Assembly (NCBI GenBank): GCA_011050675.1
Contig: DRFI01000011.1
Coordinates: 1-64,000 of the forward strand
Reading direction: 5' to 3'
DNA: 64,000 nt
Origin: Maribacter sp.
GTDB taxonomy: Bacteria > Bacteroidota > Bacteroidia > Flavobacteriales > Flavobacteriaceae
Shown here: positions 33,720 through 42,848 of the stretch, piece by piece
How positions within the stretch are numbered: position 1 is the stretch's first letter
Layout of the letters: every line of letters starts with the position of its first letter
Made by a program: the position numbers and the translations under genes
The notes under the pieces: generated by a model
What the model was told of the DNA's origin: nothing
Seen by the model: the letters and a program-made list of their open reading frames with translations, nothing else
Databases searched by the model: none

Positions 33720-35447
33720 CTAATCTGTATTTTTAAAAACCACTTTACCATCAAAAATGGTCATAGCTATTTCTGTTTTTAAGAATTCATCTTCCGGTAT
33801 GGTCATTATATCTTGATTGTAAATAGTAAAGTCAGCCAGTTTACCAGCAGTAATCGACCCTTTAATATTTTCTTCAAAAGCGCCATAGGCAGCATCAAGC
33901 GTATACGATTTTAAGGCTTGTTCCCTAGTCATTTTCTGTTCCGGTTCATAACCGCCTTCAGGTAAACCTTTTAATGTTTTACGACTGATACTGGCATATA
34001 AACTCGCAATCGGATTTAGCGGCTCTACCGGTACATCGGTACCATTTACAATAGGTATACCGCTTTTTAGAAGGGCTTGCCACATATACGCCCCTTCTTT
34101 AATTCGTTTTTCTCCCAAACGGTCAATAGCCCAAGACCTATCAGAAGATAAGTGAATAGCTTGCATTGCAGGTATTACACCTAGTTGTGCAAAACGGGGA
34201 ATATCATCAGGATGTAAATGTTGGGCATGTTCTATTCGAAATCGGTGATCAGTTTTTAAATCGGGCAATTTTTTAAAGGCAGTTTCGTAACGGTCTAAAA
34301 TTTCTTTATTGGCACGATCACCAATGGCATGGGAGCATACCTGAAAGCCTTTTCGCAAACCATTTAAGGCAGTTTCTAGAACCATTTCCATAGGTAACGT
34401 TTCATGTCCAAAATGTCCTGGTCGGTCGGTGTAGGGTTCTAACAACCAAGCACCACGTGACCCTAGAGCTCCATCACAATTTAATTTCACGGAACGTATG
34501 GTCACTAAATTATCAGGATCTACTAACGGTCCTTTTTCATACCATTCGCCGAGTAATTCTTTGTCCCGCCCGGTGAGCATAACGTATAAACGAACTTTCA
34601 TTCTGTCCGCTGTTTTCATTTGTTCGTACAATGCTATTGTTTCTCGACCGATACCTGCATCGTGAAAACCAGTAATACCGTTTCTGTGACAAGCTGCCAC
34701 CGCCAGTTCAAATGCTTTATTATTTTGCTCGGGAGTGCTTTCTGGAATATGCTGCCAGATCAGACCTTGTGCCCGCTCATTGAAAATTCCGGTAGGTCTT
34801 CCTAGTTCATCGCGCATTACTTCACCACCTTCGACGTGTAATTTATCAATACCATCCTTGGGCAATATCTCAATTCCCGCTATTTCCATGGCCTTAGCAT
34901 TTGCAAAACCTGCATGGCCACTGGCATGGCTCAAAAACACAGGGTTATTTGGAGTTGCAGCACTTAACAAGTCGTGTCTTTGAAATCCATTTACAGCATC
35001 TACTGGTAATGAATCCCATTTGCTTTGATGCCAACCTCCACCAAGAATCCATTCACCTGGGGCGATGGTTTTTGCTTTTTCGGTCACTGCATCTACGATT
35101 TCTTGATAGCTTGTCGTATTTATCAAATCTAGTTCCAATTCATTGTATCCCAAGCCCATAAAATGTCCGTGTCCTTCAATCAGTCCCGGAGTCATAGTTT
35201 TTCCTTCTAAATCGATGACTTGGGTTTGTTCGTTTTTGTACTTTTCGGCTTCTTCGAGTTTTCCGGAAAAAAGGATAATATTATCTTTCGTAACTACAGC
35301 TTCAACTATTGTTTGTACTGAATCAACAGTGTAAATCGGACCGCCATGTATTAACATGGTGCCGTATTCTTTTGTAGCAATCTTACATCCATTCAATAAT
35401 AGTAGACTTAATGCGATAGTCCAGAAAGTAGAAGTTAGAAATTTCAT
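33720..35447 (-). CDS. YtcJ-like amidohydrolase, lipoprotein
   Basis: A 575-residue amidohydrolase of the YtcJ/N-substituted formamide deformylase group. Lipoprotein signal ends at Cys21 (LLNGC). The metal site is the HxH in IEGHGHFMGLGY (about residues 93-104); further conserved parts are HDAGIGRETI, KLNCDGALGSRGAWL, IEHAQHLHPDD (metal ligand histidine) and NGTDVPVEPLNP (metal Asp), ending in the small beta domain (GSITAGKLADFTIYNQD). Substrates are unknown; members hydrolyse amides or cyclic compounds. Next to the M81 lipoprotein gene, but 230 bases separate them. Confidence 0.88.
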   Translation of the reverse strand: MKFLTSTFWTIALSLLLLNGCKIATKEYGTMLIHGGPIYTVDSVQTIVEAVVTKDNIILFSGKLEEAEKYKNEQTQVIDLEGKTMTPGLIEGHGHFMGLGYNELELDLINTTSYQEIVDAVTEKAKTIAPGEWILGGGWHQSKWDSLPVDAVNGFQRHDLLSAATPNNPVFLSHASGHAGFANAKAMEIAGIEILPKDGIDKLHVEGGEVMRDELGRPTGIFNERAQGLIWQHIPESTPEQNNKAFELAVAACHRNGITGFHDAGIGRETIALYEQMKTADRMKVRLYVMLTGRDKELLGEWYEKGPLVDPDNLVTIRSVKLNCDGALGSRGAWLLEPYTDRPGHFGHETLPMEMVLETALNGLRKGFQVCSHAIGDRANKEILDRYETAFKKLPDLKTDHRFRIEHAQHLHPDDIPRFAQLGVIPAMQAIHLSSDRSWAIDRLGEKRIKEGAYMWQALLKSGIPIVNGTDVPVEPLNPIASLYASISRKTLKGLPEGGYEPEQKMTREQALKSYTLDAAYGAFEENIKGSITAGKLADFTIYNQDIMTIPEDEFLKTEIAMTIFDGKVVFKNTD

Positions 35448-35629
35448 AGGTTTGGTTTTGAAAACTGAAGTTACAATTTTATCGATAAAATAATTGCAAT
35501 GAGATTTATCTAGATTTTTTGGATTTCCGCATATAGTAATGTAGTCTGATTAATAGTTTGTGCGGTGTATCTTAGTAGGTTTCAAATTATGTTAGCTAAA
35601 AATTAAAGTATAGTTAAATAGATTTCCAG

Positions 35630-36211
35630 ATGCCAAATAAAAATTTAAAAGATATTAAAAGAGAAATTTTATCAGATAACTGGTATACACTCAATAAATA
35701 CACCTATAAGTATCAAAAACCTGATGGTACATGGGAAACTCAAAATCGTGAAGCTTACGATAGAGGTAATGGTGCTGCCATTTTATTGTATAACTCTAAA
35801 AAAAAGACTATTGTGCTTACTAGACAATTTCGAATGCCAACGTATGTAAATGGAAATGAAGACGGAATGATGATTGAGGTGTGTGCAGGTCTTTTAGATG
35901 GCGATAACCCTGCCGATTGTGTGCGTAAGGAAACGGAGGAAGAAACAGGATATAAAATCAGTAATGTACAGAAGGTATTTCAAACCTACATGTCGCCCGG
36001 TTCGGTGACCGAAATAGTGTATCTTTTTGTTGGTGAGTATGATGAAAGTATGAAAGTCAGTGATGGTGGAGGAGCAGAAGATGAAACTGAGAATATAGAG
36101 GTGTTAGAAATAGATTTCGATAAGGCGATGCATATGGTGGCAACCGGTGAAATTAAAGACGCTAAGACCATAATGTTATTACAACATGCAAAATTAACCG
36201 GGTTAGTTTAA
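35630..36211 (+). CDS. nudK: NUDIX hydrolase, GDP-mannose / ADP-ribose pyrophosphatase type
   Basis: A 193-residue NUDIX enzyme of the NudK/YffH subgroup that cleaves GDP-mannose and related nucleotide sugars. The Nudix box GLLDGDNPADCVRKETEEET is at about residues 87-106, preceded by MIEVCAG and followed by SPGSVTEIVYLFVGEYDE, the pattern of the group. The family is normally a cytoplasmic dimer, with the N-terminal swapped beta sheet seen here as WYTLNKYTYKYQKPDGTWE. Co-directional with the MsrA-like gene after 24 bases; probably co-transcribed. Confidence 0.9.
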   Translation: MPNKNLKDIKREILSDNWYTLNKYTYKYQKPDGTWETQNREAYDRGNGAAILLYNSKKKTIVLTRQFRMPTYVNGNEDGMMIEVCAGLLDGDNPADCVRKETEEETGYKISNVQKVFQTYMSPGSVTEIVYLFVGEYDESMKVSDGGGAEDETENIEVLEIDFDKAMHMVATGEIKDAKTIMLLQHAKLTGLV

Positions 36212-36235
36212 GCAGTTTAATTCGACTTAATTAGT

Positions 36236-36730
36236 ATGCGAAATTTGAGTAAAGTCGGATTTGGAGGAGGATGCCACTGGTGTACCGAAGCTGTTTTTAT
36301 GTCTTTACGTGGTGTAACCAAAGTAGAGCAAGGCTTTATTTCCCCTAAAGAAAATACAGAAGATTTTTCTGAAGCTGTTATTGTATATTTTAATCCCGAT
36401 ATTATAGCATTAAAAGATTTAGTAGCTATTCACTTAGATACGCACCGTAGCACCCAAAACCATTCTATGCGCAATAAGTATAGGTCTGGTGTCTATTTTT
36501 TTGAAAAGAGAGAAGAGTCTGTTTTAGCGGAAATTATGAAGGAATTGCAAAAAGATTTCGATATACCTATAATTACATCTATTATTCTATTCGGGGCTTT
36601 TACATCATCCCAAGAACAATTTCAGAATTACTATTTTAGCGATACGGAGAAGCCATTTTGTAAAACACACATATCACCTAAAATTAAATTATTAAAGGAG
36701 AAATACATTCAACATGTAGCTATAAAATAA
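36236..36730 (+). CDS. Divergent MsrA-like peptide-methionine (S)-S-oxide reductase
   Basis: A 164-residue protein of the MsrA family. The active-site signature is present as GGGCHWCTEAVF (catalytic Cys near residue 12), and the conserved end of the domain is YRSGVYFFEKREE and QEQFQNYYF. It differs from canonical MsrA: the usual GYAGG after the first helix reads GFISP and the core is short. It may act on free methionine sulfoxide or be a specialised paralogue. Likely co-expressed with nudK. No resolving cysteine beyond Cys15 and Cys near residue 143 is obvious. Confidence 0.8.
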   Translation: MRNLSKVGFGGGCHWCTEAVFMSLRGVTKVEQGFISPKENTEDFSEAVIVYFNPDIIALKDLVAIHLDTHRSTQNHSMRNKYRSGVYFFEKREESVLAEIMKELQKDFDIPIITSIILFGAFTSSQEQFQNYYFSDTEKPFCKTHISPKIKLLKEKYIQHVAIK

Positions 36731-36734
36731 TAGC

Positions 36735-38003
36735 TTAATACTTATCTCTAAGTGTTTGTAACATTTGCTCTAGACGAAATCTTTCTTCGGATACTGATTC
36801 TCTAAAATGATTAATCATAAAACTAAAAATCAAGGTTTTACCTGAATTTGTTACTAGATAGCCACTAAGACAATAGTTATTGCTTAAACTACCCGACTTG
36901 GCATAAATGTAAGGTTGTTCTTCACCGGCGAATCTATTTTCTAAAGTACCTGATACTCCGCCAGCGGGGAAGATGGCGAATAAACGTTCTTGCGGAATTT
37001 GCGAGTGCAATTTGTCTAAAACAGCAACCATATTTTGCGGAGTGAATAGATTGTAACGAGAAAGTCCCGATCCGTCAACCCATCTGGGTTCTTGTTTTAA
37101 GTCACCCAACTCATTTTCTAATATATGAACTCGTATTGCTTTACTATTTAAGATATCGTTTAACTGTGATGAAGAAATTAGTAATAATTGTTCGGCAATA
37201 AAATTATCACTTTCATGCATCATTCTTTTATAAAGTGAATCAGAAGGCACACCATATAAGGTTTGTTTCTGTCCCAATGGCATGCTAGCGGTAATACCCA
37301 CTTTTGTTTTCAATATGTTTTCTAATATTGATTTTGTAGTTAAAGCGCTTGTGATAAAAGGAGTCTCTAAGGTATCTCTAGACTGTGGTGAATAATAGAA
37401 TACATTAGAAAATTCATTCCTGTTTCTTTTATTGGTCAGCTCTAGAACACTGTCTTTAAAATAAGTAGGTGATACCTGTAGCGCATTGTTTTTATACGCC
37501 ATTACTACATTTCCATGAATAGGGAGTATACTTTTCTCTGGAGAATAGTACCATTGATAATCGTCCCATGCCCAACCTGGTCCATATTTTTCATCTTCAA
37601 AATTCCCAGTAGCGTAGACTATATTTTTCTGATTTTTCAAAAATTTTAATGCAGTTGAATCCTTTATATAAGGATGAAGAAATGAGGGGTCACCTGTTCC
37701 TTCAAAATATAAAGTATCGCTGGTATAGATGTATTTTAATGCGGGTATTTCTTCTGGTAAAAGATTTAGTGCGGTAAATAATGTGAAGATTTTGGTATTG
37801 CTGGCAGGTATAAAATATTTATGACTATCATGATTATAGATAGTGTCTTTTGTAGCTGCATCTATGACTAAAACACCCGTAAATTGATTTTTATAAAATG
37901 TAGAAGAAAGCTGATTATTAAAATCTTTTCTAATAACTGACTTTTTTGAAACACAGGCAGATAATGCCAAAATTACGATGCCTATAAAAAGAAAATTTTT
38001 CAT
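36735..38003 (-). CDS. dacB: D-Ala-D-Ala carboxypeptidase/endopeptidase (PBP4 type, S13), lipoprotein
   Basis: A 422-residue penicillin-binding protein of the S13 family. Lipoprotein signal with Cys17 (LSAC). Motifs: SxxK at Ser68-Lys71 (PASNTKIF), SxN in DGSGLSRYN (about 305-313) and KSGSL as the KTG-like motif (about 367). It hydrolyses D-alanyl bonds in peptidoglycan, acting in turnover in the periplasm. Length is about that of Bacteroidetes PBP4s, shorter than the E. coli enzyme because the extra domains are reduced. Convergent with msrA-like gene, 5 bases apart. Confidence 0.88.
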   Translation of the reverse strand: MKNFLFIGIVILALSACVSKKSVIRKDFNNQLSSTFYKNQFTGVLVIDAATKDTIYNHDSHKYFIPASNTKIFTLFTALNLLPEEIPALKYIYTSDTLYFEGTGDPSFLHPYIKDSTALKFLKNQKNIVYATGNFEDEKYGPGWAWDDYQWYYSPEKSILPIHGNVVMAYKNNALQVSPTYFKDSVLELTNKRNRNEFSNVFYYSPQSRDTLETPFITSALTTKSILENILKTKVGITASMPLGQKQTLYGVPSDSLYKRMMHESDNFIAEQLLLISSSQLNDILNSKAIRVHILENELGDLKQEPRWVDGSGLSRYNLFTPQNMVAVLDKLHSQIPQERLFAIFPAGGVSGTLENRFAGEEQPYIYAKSGSLSNNYCLSGYLVTNSGKTLIFSFMINHFRESVSEERFRLEQMLQTLRDKY

Positions 38004-38147
38004 GAATTCGAATGTACAAAATAGAATACTTATTAATACGATAAAAATTTAACACGAAGAGTATTACTTTAACTTTTTATACACAATATTAGACATGCAT
38101 TTCTGTTTACCTTTATACAACAACAAATATATTAATCTAACAACAAC

Positions 38148-38345
38148 ATGTCTAAGTCAATGCTAGAGTATAGTAAAACAGTACTTAAAAAGGTTAGTTT
38201 TGATACCTTGCTTTTCTGCAAAGAATTAAAGAAAGCCATAATGACGTTACTACCTGAAGAGGTGGAAGAATTAAAAGTCTGGTTAGAAAGTTACATAACA
38301 GATAAACCAGAATTACAACAAAGTTTAGTTTATTTAAAAGCATAA
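38148..38345 (+). CDS. Small conserved flavobacterial protein
   Basis: A 65-residue helical protein (MLEYSKTVLKKVSFDTLLFC ... LLPEEVEELKVWL) of a type I recognise as commonly conserved among Flavobacteriaceae, of unknown function. A strong terminator follows directly, confirming expression as a short transcript. No signal peptide; probably cytoplasmic. ATG at 38148 is used; an internal Met at residue 5 is an alternative. Confidence 0.7.
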   Translation: MSKSMLEYSKTVLKKVSFDTLLFCKELKKAIMTLLPEEVEELKVWLESYITDKPELQQSLVYLKA

Positions 38346-38346
38346 T

Positions 38347-38378
38347 AAAAGAGCCACATAATGTGGCTCTTTTTTTTA
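38347..38378 (+). terminator. Intrinsic terminator after the small protein gene
   Basis: A perfect stem AGAGCCACA (38350-38358) with TGTGGCTCT (38362-38370) and a short loop is followed by eight or more T residues and preceded by an A run; a strong terminator. Confidence 0.93.
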
Positions 38379-38421
38379 AGCAACCATTAGATAGTTTAGG
38401 TATCTTTTATAAAAAAAACAG

Positions 38422-38841
38422 ATGGCTATTAGATTTTTTGTTTTAATATTTTCGTTATTCTTAATGCAATGTCAAAATGATGACATGCCATTTGATGATA
38501 CAGCTGTAGACGATACAAGTTTAGTTGGTGAGTGGTTGTTGTACGAATCATATATAAGTCCTGGTGGTGCTGCAGAATGGAAAGATGTCGAAGAAGGAAA
38601 TCGATATTTCTTTGATGAATTCGGTAATTACGAAGAAACCGATTTCAATATAAAAATAGAACGTAGGGGCGAGTATGAAATTAAAGAAAATGAACTCTAT
38701 TTATACTTTCTTACCGAAGGTAAAAAAGATACATTAGGGTATATAGCAAGTTTCAACGAAAACAAAACAAGGTTAACGCTGTCACCTTCATATCCAAGTA
38801 TTTGTATAGAAGGTTGTTTGTATCGTTTTATGAAAGAATAG
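38422..38841 (+). CDS. Small lipocalin-like lipoprotein
   Basis: A 139-residue lipoprotein (MAIRFFVLIFSLFLMQC, Cys17) with an acidic spacer DDTAVDDTS, then LVGEWLLYESYISPGG, a typical start of small lipocalin-like domains in Bacteroidetes. Strands such as GEYEIKENELYLYF follow; two late cysteines (CIEGC) could form a disulfide. Function unknown. Convergent with oxyR, 3 bases between stops. Confidence 0.75.
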   Translation: MAIRFFVLIFSLFLMQCQNDDMPFDDTAVDDTSLVGEWLLYESYISPGGAAEWKDVEEGNRYFFDEFGNYEETDFNIKIERRGEYEIKENELYLYFLTEGKKDTLGYIASFNENKTRLTLSPSYPSICIEGCLYRFMKE

Positions 38842-38844
38842 AAT

Positions 38845-39780
38845 TTACTTATTCAGCGGACTTATAATCTTCACATCTTGAAAAGCAATGGCACCACGAA
38901 CAATTCCGGTTATTACATCGCGTAAAGCTTCGGTTATTTGAACTTTTAGTTCTTTCTTATGATAGATAAGACTTACTTCACGTGCAGGCGAAGGATCTTT
39001 AAAATACTTTAGATTCTTTTTCTTTACTTCATCAAGGTCTAAAGTGTTTAAATAGGGTAGAAGTGTCATACCCAAACCTTCATTAGAAAGATTTATAAGT
39101 GTCTCAAAACTACCGCTTTGTAAACTAAAATGTTCGCCGCCCATTTTTGGGGTTTTACAAAGGTTTAAAACTCCTTCTCTAAAACAGTGACCATCTTGTA
39201 GAAGTAAAATATCTTCAATATCTAAATCATCTGGTGTAATTTGGGTACTATCTCCCAAACGATGTTCTTTAGGTACATACCCTACAAAAGGTTCATAATA
39301 TAAAGGTCTCTCCGTAATAAAATCAACTTCTAACGGAGTAGCGGCAATAGCAGCATCTAGGTGACCGTCTTCTATATTTTGAATAAGACTTTCTGTATTT
39401 TGTTCCTTAATGATAAGGTTTACTTTCGGGTATTTCTGAATGAAGTTTTTAAGAAACATTGGTAATAAAGTGGGCATTATAGTTGGTATAATTCCCAACA
39501 CATAATCCCCTCCTATATACCCTTTTTCTTGCTCTACAATATCTTTGATACGAGCAGCTTCGTTTACAATATTTTTTGCCTGAGCCACTATTTTCTTACC
39601 TACTTCGGTAATTGTAATAGGTTTTTTACTACGATCAAAAAGTAGTATATCTAACTCATCTTCTAGCTTTTGAACTTGCATGCTTAAAGTGGGTTGCGTT
39701 ACAAAACTTTTCTCGGCTGCCAATGTAAAATTCTTATACTCGGCAACGGCAAGAACATATTGTAATTGGGTAATAGTCAT
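38845..39780 (-). CDS. oxyR: Hydrogen peroxide-sensing LysR-type activator OxyR
   Basis: A 311-residue LysR-type regulator. Winged HTH at 1-60 (QLQYVLAVAEYKNFTLAAEK), effector domain after about 90 (YVLGIIPTIMPTLLP). The peroxide-sensing pair is conserved at the same numbering as in E. coli OxyR, Cys199 and Cys208 (LLQDGHCFREGVLNLC, shown in part), and the GMTLLPYL motif is present. It should activate peroxide-defence genes when these cysteines form a disulfide. No katG or ahp gene is directly adjacent in this window. Monocistronic or first of a loose minus-strand group. Confidence 0.93.
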   Translation of the reverse strand: MTITQLQYVLAVAEYKNFTLAAEKSFVTQPTLSMQVQKLEDELDILLFDRSKKPITITEVGKKIVAQAKNIVNEAARIKDIVEQEKGYIGGDYVLGIIPTIMPTLLPMFLKNFIQKYPKVNLIIKEQNTESLIQNIEDGHLDAAIAATPLEVDFITERPLYYEPFVGYVPKEHRLGDSTQITPDDLDIEDILLLQDGHCFREGVLNLCKTPKMGGEHFSLQSGSFETLINLSNEGLGMTLLPYLNTLDLDEVKKKNLKYFKDPSPAREVSLIYHKKELKVQITEALRDVITGIVRGAIAFQDVKIISPLNK

Positions 39781-39860
39781 ATGTATAGTTTAAGTCTATA
39801 AAATTACTAAAATCCATTATTATAACCTATTACAACTGGCTGATGTACCGTTTATTTTCT

Positions 39861-40280
39861 TTAGAATCTCAGCTTTATCTCCATATCATCTGTAGCTACT
39901 GAAAACTTAACATCGCTAAATGTTGGCGGTCCCATAAGCATAGGATTGTTACTCATGGCATAGTTTTCCAACGGCATACCGTTGGTTTCAAAATCCATAC
40001 GTTGATTATCGTTGGCATCATGTAAAACTGAAAAAGCATAATCGCCTGGTTGAACATTTTCAATGGTTAAAATTAACTCACCTTCTTCAGCTTTGTCATA
40101 GGTCGTTTTAATTCCGTCAGCCTTCATAAAAGTGTCTTCACTGTGTAAAGCACTTAATACGTGACCTTCATTGTTTAAGACATTTTCGATTATAACAGTT
40201 AGGGTAACGCCCTCTTTCTCTTGGGCATTCATGGTAAGGGTCATAGCTAGTACAGTAATGGTAAATAGTAACTTTTTCAT
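39861..40280 (-). CDS. DUF2141 exported protein
   Basis: A 139-residue protein with a signal peptide cleaved after NAQ (residue 19) and a DUF2141 domain: LTVIIENVLNNEGHVLSALH, VQPGDYAFSVLHDANDNQRMD (shown in part) and GMPLENYAMSNN, a seven-stranded beta sandwich of unknown function found mainly in Bacteroidetes and Proteobacteria. Periplasmic. The calcium-site-like DANDNQRMD stretch is typical of this family. Confidence 0.9.
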   Translation of the reverse strand: MKKLLFTITVLAMTLTMNAQEKEGVTLTVIIENVLNNEGHVLSALHSEDTFMKADGIKTTYDKAEEGELILTIENVQPGDYAFSVLHDANDNQRMDFETNGMPLENYAMSNNPMLMGPPTFSDVKFSVATDDMEIKLRF

Positions 40281-40426
40281 TTTATAAGGTTTTAAAGATT
40301 AATTGATGTTTCAAAGATGCCTTATGAATACGCTTTTTGAAAATGAAACTAACTCAGTTGTAGAAATACAATCCTGAACTGTATAAGAGGGGAGATAATA
40401 GAGAAAAGTGAGTGATTTGAAAAATG

Positions 40427-40915
40427 TTACTTTCTTTTGGTGATGAAATAGTCTAGACCGAATTTACCAGAGCCAAACCCCATAAAAAAGAGCCCTAAAC
40501 AGAATAATGTAAAAGTTGGCATAATATTCCAAGAATCATCCCATGGTCTAAATACGATAGTGGTAAACATAGTTATGGTAACAAAGAAGGCTGTTATTCT
40601 TGTATTTAACCCTAAAATTAATAAAATACCACCAAGAGCTTCTGTCATCCCCGCAGACCAGGCAAAGAATTCTGGCATATAAGAAAAAGGAATTCCGAAT
40701 TGTCTCACCAGCTCAACAAACCAATCAGAAACTTCTAATAAGCCTAGTTCGGCAGATTTCGGAGTCCATGGAGTACCAAATTTATTCACTGCAAAAACAA
40801 AAGCAAGTAAGTATCCTGTAAATACTCTAGGAATTAAAACTAAAATATTAGGTAATAAGGCATCTATTCTAAATGGGATGATCAACTTTTTTAACGGAAG
40901 TAGTTGTTCGTTCAT
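40427..40915 (-). CDS. DoxX family membrane protein
   Basis: A 162-residue protein with four membrane helices (about 22-42, 78-98, 105-125, 135-152) and the DoxX family hallmarks of a first-helix arginine (RVFTGYLLAF) and GILLILGLNTRITAFF. Members are small quinone-reactive or redox-linked membrane proteins of poorly known function. Its gene is near the DUF2141 and oxyR genes but a 147-base gap separates it from DUF2141. Confidence 0.85.
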   Translation of the reverse strand: MNEQLLPLKKLIIPFRIDALLPNILVLIPRVFTGYLLAFVFAVNKFGTPWTPKSAELGLLEVSDWFVELVRQFGIPFSYMPEFFAWSAGMTEALGGILLILGLNTRITAFFVTITMFTTIVFRPWDDSWNIMPTFTLFCLGLFFMGFGSGKFGLDYFITKRK

Positions 40916-41148
40916 TTTGGTTGGTATTGGTTTCTTAAACTTAAGATAGATAAATGATTTATGATATGATAATTATCAGTTTGCTATTTTGATTGTAGTT
41001 AATTCAAACTGATTAATTATCGCTATCCCTTTTAAATTTTAGCTTCATAAATTTAATTTTACACACATCGTTAAAATTGGGTTAAAGCCTTTTAGAGTCA
41101 ATAATTAAGGGGGCTAAAGTGTACCTTTGAATTTGAAAAGTAATATAT

Positions 41149-42201
41149 ATGACTAAGATAAAAGCATACGCGGCAGATAATAAAGATGCGAATTTGAAGC
41201 CGTTAGAAATAGAAAGAAGAGAAACTCTAAAGGATGATGTAAAAATCGATATTTTATATTGTGGCGTATGTCATAGCGATTTGCACCAAGTACGTAACGA
41301 TTGGAAAAATTCAGCATATCCGGTAGTTCCAGGGCATGAAATTATAGGTAAGGTTTTAGAGGTGGGTAATGGTGTTACCAAATTCAAAGTAGGTGATTTA
41401 GTAGGTGTTGGTTGTTTGGTAGATTCATGCCAAACGTGTAGCGCATGTAAAGATGATTTAGAACAATTTTGCGAGAAAGGTGCAACGTTTACTTATAATA
41501 GTAAAGACAAACATTCTGGAGGGCATACTTTCGGTGGTTATTCTGAAAGTGTAACCGTAAATAAGGAATTTGTTTTAAAAGTACCTGAAAATTTAGACCC
41601 TAAGGCAGCGGCACCATTATTATGTGCTGGTATAACCACCTATTCTCCATTAGCACATTGGGGTGTTAAAAAAGGAGATAAAGTAGGTGTTATTGGTTTA
41701 GGCGGTTTAGGTCATATGGGTATCAAGTTTGCACATGCAATGGGGGCTCATACAGTTATGATTACCACATCTCCATCTAAAAGTGAAGATGCTAAGAAAT
41801 TAGGTGCAGATGAAGTATTAATATCGAAAGATGAAGCACAGATGAATGAACATGCGAATTCATTTGATTTCTTATTAAATACTATACCTGTGGGTCATGA
41901 TATGAATCCATATGCGGCTTTATTGAAAAGAGATGCAACTATGGTAATTGTAGGGGCGGTAGAACCTTTGGATCCATTACATGGTGGTAGTTTAATAATG
42001 GGTAGAAAAAGTATTGCTGGTTCATTAATTGGAGGTCTAAAAGAGACTCAAGAAATGTTAGATTTCTGTGGTGAGCATAATGTAGTTTCAGATATTGAAA
42101 TGATCGACATTCAGAACATTAACGATGCATACGATAGATTACAAAAATCAGATGTGAAGTATAGATTTGTAATTGACATGAAGTCTTTAAAAGATAGCTA
42201 G
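41149..42201 (+). CDS. Zinc-dependent alcohol dehydrogenase (YahK/CAD-like)
   Basis: A 350-residue medium-chain NAD(P)-dependent dehydrogenase. Catalytic zinc ligands Cys41 (CGVCHSDLH), His63 (VPGHEIIG) and a later cysteine near 158; structural zinc cysteines in CLVDSCQTCSACKDDLEQFC (about 95-114). Nucleotide-binding GLGGLGHMG follows at about residue 184. The family reduces aldehydes with NADPH, often broad aromatic or aliphatic substrates. It is preceded by a TACCTTTG box (41122-41129), a good -7 match, and followed by a bidirectional terminator, so it is monocistronic. Confidence 0.92.
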   Translation: MTKIKAYAADNKDANLKPLEIERRETLKDDVKIDILYCGVCHSDLHQVRNDWKNSAYPVVPGHEIIGKVLEVGNGVTKFKVGDLVGVGCLVDSCQTCSACKDDLEQFCEKGATFTYNSKDKHSGGHTFGGYSESVTVNKEFVLKVPENLDPKAAAPLLCAGITTYSPLAHWGVKKGDKVGVIGLGGLGHMGIKFAHAMGAHTVMITTSPSKSEDAKKLGADEVLISKDEAQMNEHANSFDFLLNTIPVGHDMNPYAALLKRDATMVIVGAVEPLDPLHGGSLIMGRKSIAGSLIGGLKETQEMLDFCGEHNVVSDIEMIDIQNINDAYDRLQKSDVKYRFVIDMKSLKDS

Positions 42202-42222
42202 AAAATAGAAGTCTATTAATTG

Positions 42223-42253
42223 AAAAGAGCCATATGTAATATGGCTCTTTTTT
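42223..42253. terminator. Bidirectional terminator between convergent genes
   Basis: Stem AAAAGAGCCATAT (42223-42235) with ATATGGCTCTTTT (42239-42251), loop GTA, T run after it. It serves both the dehydrogenase and the minus-strand CIA30 gene, overlapping the latter's stop codon by two bases. Confidence 0.93.
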
Positions 42254-42746
42254 ATTTTAATTGAATACTCTCGATTTCTAAGGTGAAATCTTCTTCAATT
42301 CCGTTCTTAATGATAATAGCGATTTGAGCAAGATAATCGCCATGGTAATTGGGTAGTTTTAATTCTTCACCTCTAAATACAGGTTCCATTTCTTTAAATG
42401 GAATTTCAATGGTTTGCCATTCTTTACTAGGTTTAAAGTCATAGCTATAAGTATGCCGTTGATGTTCACCAGATTTACATCTAAAAGCATATTTTTTGCC
42501 ATCGCCTTTTAATCGAATTACAAAAGCAGAGAAAGTATCTACAGTAATTCTTTCTAAATCATGCCTTACAAGACAAAATCCTCCATTATTTTTTAAGGAT
42601 ACGTGCCCGCTAAATACGCCATTTCCTTGAGGATTAATTTGTATGAGCCCCATAGATAAACCACCCATAACATCATCATTGACTATATGCCATTCTTTAA
42701 TCTTGGATGCTTTATTAAATTTAAAAATGGAAAGTACTTCGCTCAT
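42252..42746 (-). CDS. CIA30 family protein (NADH:ubiquinone oxidoreductase assembly factor 30-like)
   Basis: A 164-residue carbohydrate-binding-like beta-sandwich protein of the CIA30 family. Core motifs: EWHIVNDDVMGGLSMG (residues about 19-34), FSGHVSLKNNGGFCLVRHD, IRLKGDGKKYAF and WQTIEIPFKEMEP. In mitochondria the family helps assemble complex I; bacterial homologues have no assigned role. Cytoplasmic, no signal peptide. 102 bases separate it from the PaiB gene upstream. Confidence 0.87.
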   Translation of the reverse strand: MSEVLSIFKFNKASKIKEWHIVNDDVMGGLSMGLIQINPQGNGVFSGHVSLKNNGGFCLVRHDLERITVDTFSAFVIRLKGDGKKYAFRCKSGEHQRHTYSYDFKPSKEWQTIEIPFKEMEPVFRGEELKLPNYHGDYLAQIAIIIKNGIEEDFTLEIESIQLK

Positions 42747-42848
42747 AATTATAATAGTTTGAAATGATAGAAACTGATTATAAAATTAGATGAAAGCAGA
42801 ATAGCACTAATACTCTAAACCTTTTAATTTTAACTTGTTTGCCAATTT

